From the NCBI RefSeq assembly GCF_035784015.1, contig NZ_JALKOW010000004.1: 64,000 bases of DNA; one strand, written 5' to 3'. Both the position numbers and the translations under genes were made by a program. How positions within the stretch are numbered: position 1 is the stretch's first letter; each line of letters opens with the position of its first letter. Shown here in pieces: positions 60,044 through 64,000 of this stretch. Below the pieces are notes generated by a model, which was not told the origin of the DNA, ran no database searches, and was given only the letters and a program-made list of their open reading frames with translations. Source of the DNA: Comamonas sp009360615 (GTDB lineage Bacteria > Pseudomonadota > Gammaproteobacteria > Burkholderiales > Burkholderiaceae_C).

Positions 60044-60778
60044 TCATACCGGCTCGATAATGATTTTTTCTCCGTCCAGACGTACCTTGGCAGCTTTGCC
60101 GGCGACGTCTCTGGGGAGGTCGGTTTCAATTGTGCGGTAGATACCCGCGATGGAAAGCAGTTGCGCCTCCATGCAAGTGCTAAAAATTCTTGCGCTGGTA
60201 TTGCCGCTGGCTCCGGCCACGGCGCGGCCACGCAGCGGCGCATAGACGTGGACGTTGCCGTCGGCAATCACCTCGGCACCATAACTGACCATGCCCAGAA
60301 CCACAATGTCGGTGCCCTTGGCATAGACGCGCTGGCCCGAGCGCAGCGGGCGGTCCACGATGACCGCATCGGCCTGCGGTGCGGGAACCTCGACCTCCAC
60401 CTCGCGAATGATCTCGTGGATTTCCGGCTCTGCGCGGCGCACTGGCATGGCGTCGGGGGCTGCGCTCAGCCCCAGGGCCCTGGCGGCTTCCATCTGGGCC
60501 TCGCTGCCGCTGCGCACCGCAACCGGTACGGTGCGGTGGTTGCGCAGGGCCTCGAGCAGGGCCGGGAAGTCGATCTCCTGCTCGGCATCGCGCACCTGGC
60601 TGAGATCGATCAGCACAGGGTCGTTGTCGAAGAAGTCGGGGTCGTCGGCCAGGCGGCGGGCCAGATCCAGGGCCAACGCCTGCATGTCGGTGCTGCGGAG
60701 CACCACGGAAAGCACCGGCAGTTGCGCGCTCTTGAGGTCAAAGCTGGGGCGCTCGGCGCCGGTCGGTTCAACAGACAT
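60044..60778 (-). CDS. minC: Septum formation inhibitor MinC
   Basis: 244 residues with an N-terminal FtsZ-interacting domain (SFDLKSAQLPVLSVVLRSTD) and a C-terminal beta-helix that binds MinD, with RSGQRVYAKGTDIVVLGMVSYGAEVIADGNVHVYAPLRGRAVAG near residues 166-209. First gene of minCDE. About 57 bases precede minD. Confidence 0.95.
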   Translation of the reverse strand: MSVEPTGAERPSFDLKSAQLPVLSVVLRSTDMQALALDLARRLADDPDFFDNDPVLIDLSQVRDAEQEIDFPALLEALRNHRTVPVAVRSGSEAQMEAARALGLSAAPDAMPVRRAEPEIHEIIREVEVEVPAPQADAVIVDRPLRSGQRVYAKGTDIVVLGMVSYGAEVIADGNVHVYAPLRGRAVAGASGNTSARIFSTCMEAQLLSIAGIYRTIETDLPRDVAGKAAKVRLDGEKIIIEPV

Positions 60779-60927
60779 GGATGGGATCAGCGCACATCAG
60801 GTGCTCTATGAGGACCACAAAGTGTACCTGTCAACCGGCAAAAGATAAGGTCACCGAGTGTTTGCACTGCAACACTTGATGCAGCTCAGAGGACTCTGTT
60901 TGCGCAGGTCTGGATGAAAATACAGTC

Positions 60928-61677
60928 ATGTCTCCAGAGCTTTTGATCCAGGGCGCCTGTGCCAGCATCACCTTGCGCCGTCCCGAAGTTGCCAACAAAC
61001 TGCTGCCCGAAGACCTGAGCGTGCTGCGCCGCCAGATCGATGAGGTCAATGCCAACCCGGCCGTGCTGGTGCTGACGCTGCAGGCGGTGGGCCGGCATTT
61101 CTGCAGCGGCTACGACATAGCCGAGATTTCCAACAGCCAGAACCAGGGCAGCTCCTTCGGCGAAATGGTGGACGCCATCGAGAACTGCCGCGCGGTGACG
61201 ATTGCCGCGATCCACGGAGGCGTCTTTGGCGGCGCCACCGACATGGCGCTGGCCTGCGATTTCCGCGTCGGAGGTGCCCGCAGCCAGATGTTCATGCCCG
61301 CCGCGCGGCTGGGCCTGCATTTCTACCGCTCGGGACTGGAGCGCTATGTGACCCGACTGGGCCTGGATGCGGCCAAGCGCCTGTTCCTGACCTGCGAGCA
61401 GCTGCAGGCCCAGGCCATGAAGGACTGCGGCTTTCTGACCGATCTGGTGGACGGCCCCGATATCGGCGAGCGCGTGGCGCAGCTGCAGGCCACGCTGGCC
61501 GGCATGGCGCCGCTGGCCTTGCTGGGCATGAAGAAGCACCTCAACGCGATTGCCCGCGGCGTGCATGACAAGGCCGCCATCGATGCTGCCGTGCAGGCCA
61601 CCATCGAATCGGCCGATCTGGAGGAAGGCGGCGCGGCCTGGCGCGAAAAGAGAGCTGCCCGCTTTCAGGGGCACTGA
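60928..61677 (+). CDS. Enoyl-CoA hydratase/isomerase family protein
   Basis: 249 residues. Crotonase fold with the oxyanion motifs GRHFCSGYDIAEIS (near residues 55-68) and IAAIHGGVFGGATDMALACDFRVGG (near 93-117). The usual catalytic Glu of hydratase sites is replaced by Thr-Asp in GGATDMAL, so it may be an isomerase, hydrolase or decarboxylase relative rather than a canonical hydratase. Divergent from minC, convergent with the synthetase gene. Confidence 0.8.
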   Translation: MSPELLIQGACASITLRRPEVANKLLPEDLSVLRRQIDEVNANPAVLVLTLQAVGRHFCSGYDIAEISNSQNQGSSFGEMVDAIENCRAVTIAAIHGGVFGGATDMALACDFRVGGARSQMFMPAARLGLHFYRSGLERYVTRLGLDAAKRLFLTCEQLQAQAMKDCGFLTDLVDGPDIGERVAQLQATLAGMAPLALLGMKKHLNAIARGVHDKAAIDAAVQATIESADLEEGGAAWREKRAARFQGH

Positions 61678-61749
61678 TCCCCAAGACGGGACGGTAATCC
61701 TTTGCAAGGCGGCGGGGGCGACCCAGGCCCTCGCACCGCGCCTGCCGCG

Positions 61750-63837
61750 TCAGGACACTGTGCCTGCTTCTGTCCTGGCCAGATATTCCCTGGCAAAGCC
61801 TTCGTACCAGTCCAGGCAGCCTGGGTTGGCCATGGCGTCCTTGTTGACCACCTTGGTCAGGGGCTGACCCAGCAGCAGTTTCTTGATGGGCAACTCCTGC
61901 TTCTTGCCGCTGAGCGTGCGCGGGATCTCGGCCACGGCAAAGATATCGTCGGGCACAAAGCGGGGCGACAGCGCCGAACGGATGGCCTTGTTGATGCGCT
62001 CGCGCAGGGCCACATCCAGCTCCACGCCGGGTCGCAGGGCGACAAACAGCGGCATATAGCTGTCCTTGCCCAGATATTCCAGGTCCACCACCATGCTGTC
62101 CAGCACCTCGGGCAGGGCCTCGACGGCGCTGTAGATCTCGCTGGTGCCCATGCGCAGGCCGTGGCGGTTGATGGTGGCGTCGCTGCGGCCGTAGATGATG
62201 CAGCCGCCCTCGCCGAGCAGCTTGATCCAGTCGCCATGACGCCAGACTGGCCCCATCTCTGCCGGGCCGTCACCGCCGCCGGGTTGGCGGCCATGACCGG
62301 CGGGATACATGTCGAAATAGCTCGATAGATACCTTTTCCCGTCCGCATCGCCCCACAGGAACAGCGGCATGGATGGAATGGGCTGGGTGCAGACCAGCTC
62401 GCCGACCTCGTCCATCACGGGCTGGCCCTCTTCGTTCCAGGCTTCGACGGCCGCGCCCAGCTGGCGGCATTGCATGACGCCGGGCACCAGCGGCAGATCG
62501 CGGTTGCCACCGATAAAGGCGCCCGCAAAGTCGGTGCCGCCGGATAAGTTATTCCACCAAATATTGGCGCGGCCCAGTTTCTCGAATTGGTCTGTTCCCC
62601 ACTGCTGTACCTCGGCAGACAGCGGCGAGCCCGTGCTGCCCAGCCCGCGTATGCGTGACAGATCCCCGCAGGCCGACAGATCGACACCGGCCTTCATGCA
62701 GTTGGCGTAGAAGGCCGCGCCCGAGCCAAAGCTGGTCACGCCGGTCTCGGCCGCGAAGCGCCACAGCGTGCCCCAGTCGGGCTTGTCCTTGCTGCCGCCG
62801 GGGCTGCCGTCAAAGATCACGCAGGTTGTGCCGCCCAGCAGGCCCGAGACCTGGGCATTCCACATCACCCAGCCCGTGGAGCTGTACCAGTGGTAGCGTT
62901 CGCCCCAGCTGTTGGGCTCGTAGCTGCAGCCGATGTCGTTGTGCAGCCCCTTGAGCTGCAAGGCCACCAGCACCATGCCGCCATGGCCGTGGACGATGGG
63001 CTTGGGCAGGCCCGTGGTGCCGCTGGAGTAGACGATCCACAGCGGATGGTCGAACGGCAGCCACTCGGGCTCGAAAGCCGCAGTTTCAGCATCATTTCTT
63101 GCGGTAACGCTGGTGTAGTCTGCGGTGTCAGCTATCTTTATCGAGGTCTCCAGGTTGGGCACCAGCACCACATGCTGCACGCTGGGCAGGCCGTCACGCA
63201 GCGCCTGCAGAACCTCGCGGCGGTCGATGTCCTTGCCGGCGTAATGCACGCCGTCCACGGCGATCAGTGCCTTGGGTGCAATCTGCTTGAAGCGGTCGAG
63301 CACGGCATGGGTGCCCATGTCGGGCGCGCAGATGCTCCAGATGGCACCCAGGCTGGCGCAGGCCAGAAAGGCGACCATGGCCTCGGGAATATTGGGCAGG
63401 TAGGCGGCGACGCGGTCCCCCTTGGCCACGCCCTGGGCGCGCAGGTGCAGGGCCAGGGCCGCCACCTGGCGCTGCAGCTCGGGCCAGCTCAGCTCGCGCT
63501 GCAGGCCCAGCTCGTTGCGGCTGATGACGGCGGGCATTCCTGCAGCATGGGCGGGCTGCACATGGCGCAGCACCTGCCGCACATAGTTCACCTGCGCGCC
63601 CGGGAACCACTGTGCGCCGGGCATGGTGTTGCCGGCCAGCACCGCGCTGTGCGGCGTGGGTGACTGCAGGTCGAAGTAATCCCAGATGCTTTGCCAGAAG
63701 GCGTCGAGATCGCTGGTCGACCAGCGCCACAGCGCGTCATAGTCGGCAAAGCTCAGGCCGCGCGTTTCATGAAGCCAGCGCTGGTACAACCGGATCTGGG
63801 GAATGTGGGGGGCGGGGTGTTGGGGGGCGCAAGACAT
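61750..63837 (-). CDS. aacS: Acetoacetyl-CoA synthetase (acetoacetate-CoA ligase)
   Basis: 695 residues, ANL superfamily. The ATP motif VYSSGTTGLPKPIVHGHGG is near residue 270, GRSDATINRHGLRMGTSEIYSA is the A8 region, and the A10 catalytic Lys is in LSGKKQELPIKK near the C-terminus. The N-terminal SFADYDALWRWSTSDLDAFWQSIWDYF is the AacS-specific cap. It activates acetoacetate to acetoacetyl-CoA for use of ketone bodies or polyhydroxybutyrate. The synthetase may be slightly long at the N-terminus. Confidence 0.88.
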   Translation of the reverse strand: MSCAPQHPAPHIPQIRLYQRWLHETRGLSFADYDALWRWSTSDLDAFWQSIWDYFDLQSPTPHSAVLAGNTMPGAQWFPGAQVNYVRQVLRHVQPAHAAGMPAVISRNELGLQRELSWPELQRQVAALALHLRAQGVAKGDRVAAYLPNIPEAMVAFLACASLGAIWSICAPDMGTHAVLDRFKQIAPKALIAVDGVHYAGKDIDRREVLQALRDGLPSVQHVVLVPNLETSIKIADTADYTSVTARNDAETAAFEPEWLPFDHPLWIVYSSGTTGLPKPIVHGHGGMVLVALQLKGLHNDIGCSYEPNSWGERYHWYSSTGWVMWNAQVSGLLGGTTCVIFDGSPGGSKDKPDWGTLWRFAAETGVTSFGSGAAFYANCMKAGVDLSACGDLSRIRGLGSTGSPLSAEVQQWGTDQFEKLGRANIWWNNLSGGTDFAGAFIGGNRDLPLVPGVMQCRQLGAAVEAWNEEGQPVMDEVGELVCTQPIPSMPLFLWGDADGKRYLSSYFDMYPAGHGRQPGGGDGPAEMGPVWRHGDWIKLLGEGGCIIYGRSDATINRHGLRMGTSEIYSAVEALPEVLDSMVVDLEYLGKDSYMPLFVALRPGVELDVALRERINKAIRSALSPRFVPDDIFAVAEIPRTLSGKKQELPIKKLLLGQPLTKVVNKDAMANPGCLDWYEGFAREYLARTEAGTVS

Positions 63838-64000
63838 GGCCTCAGCCTAGCGCTGCGAGCCGCGCAAGTCATTGGTGCTGCCCCCCGCAGATGTCACCTG
63901 TGCAGCACCGATGCGCGGTCAAACCGGCACGACTTGGGCCAATCAGGCCTGGGCCAGGACCTTGCATCAGGGTTGCTCCCTGCTGCCCCCTTGTTTGCGT
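63838..64000. other. Non-coding end of window
   Basis: 163 bases upstream of aacS up to the edge. No gene, tRNA or clear promoter could be supported. The end contains C-rich words (GGTTGCTCCCTGCTGCCCCC) that I could not assign. Confidence 0.3.

Noticed and set aside
63838..64000. Possible 4.5S (SRP) RNA gene at the right edge
   Set aside because: The conserved GGAAGGAAGCAGCC-type core could not be found on either strand.
1..64000. CRISPR array, prophage or insertion sequence
   Set aside because: No regularly spaced direct repeats, integrase, transposase or terminal inverted repeats were found.

Overview
The window is GC-rich chromosomal DNA from a betaproteobacterium of the family Comamonadaceae, most likely Comamonas or a close relative such as Delftia. 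This rests on protein character and gene content: Bug-family solute-binding protein, boxABC, sorAB, acetoacetyl-CoA synthetase, and the mnmG-rsmG-parA-parB arrangement. It also rests on dispersed intergenic repeats of a kind I associate with this family. No rRNA, tRNA, CRISPR array, insertion sequence or prophage gene was recognised.

Layout. (1) 1-4392 is origin-like: two AT-rich non-coding stretches with DnaA-box sequences flank a dinG-type helicase gene. (2) 4393-14000 holds ordinary chromosomal genes: pagL-like, a Spy/CpxP-like protein, rdgC, a thiolase, a copper module (copZ-cueR with a CueR-type promoter), a chemoreceptor, an Old Yellow Enzyme, a glutathione transferase and an FMN reductase. 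(3) 14134-19915 is the segregation and translation-modification block mnmG-rsmG-lysE-parA-hydrolase-parB. Five parS or parS-like palindromes are spread over 8.5-18.4 kb. Together with region 1 this suggests the window lies next to the replication origin. (4) 19982-30154 holds an aldolase, an M20 peptidase, a divergent MFS/AraC pair, an ECF sigma/anti-sigma pair followed by sorAB (sulfite dehydrogenase and its cytochrome c), a membrane-anchored methyltransferase, and a lipoprotein pair (Sel1-repeat and CsgG-like). (5) 30238-39905 holds an FAD oxidase, a Bug protein coupled to a BMP/PnrA-like protein without a signal peptide, a cobalamin adenosyltransferase, and an amino-acid cluster (LysR, DadA-like oxidase, periplasmic binding protein, Asp/Glu racemase). 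(6) 40043-44635 is boxC-boxB-boxA on the minus strand, the aerobic benzoyl-CoA epoxidase pathway. (7) 44940-57298 holds threonine ammonia-lyase, GTP-dependent PEP carboxykinase, several LysR regulators, a second DadA with its own divergent LysR, an HpaR-like MarR, an exonuclease, a flavin reductase and a TauD-like dioxygenase. (8) 57415-63837 holds glutathione reductase, the minCDE division-site operon, an enoyl-CoA hydratase and acetoacetyl-CoA synthetase.

How the parts fit. The parS cluster, parAB, the DnaA-box-rich non-coding DNA and minCDE make this a chromosome-maintenance neighbourhood. Around it lies the catabolic repertoire of an aromatic-, amino-acid- and organic-acid-using soil or water bacterium. 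Two families of short repeats sit in intergenic DNA. One of them begins 0-4 bases after the stop codon in all three copies (rsmG, boxB, pckG) and always runs in the direction of the gene. I did not find a clearly novel multi-gene system. The most unusual signals are the origin-like structure around dinG, the parS layout with a hydrolase gene between parA and parB, the stop-codon-adjacent repeats, and the pckG leader.
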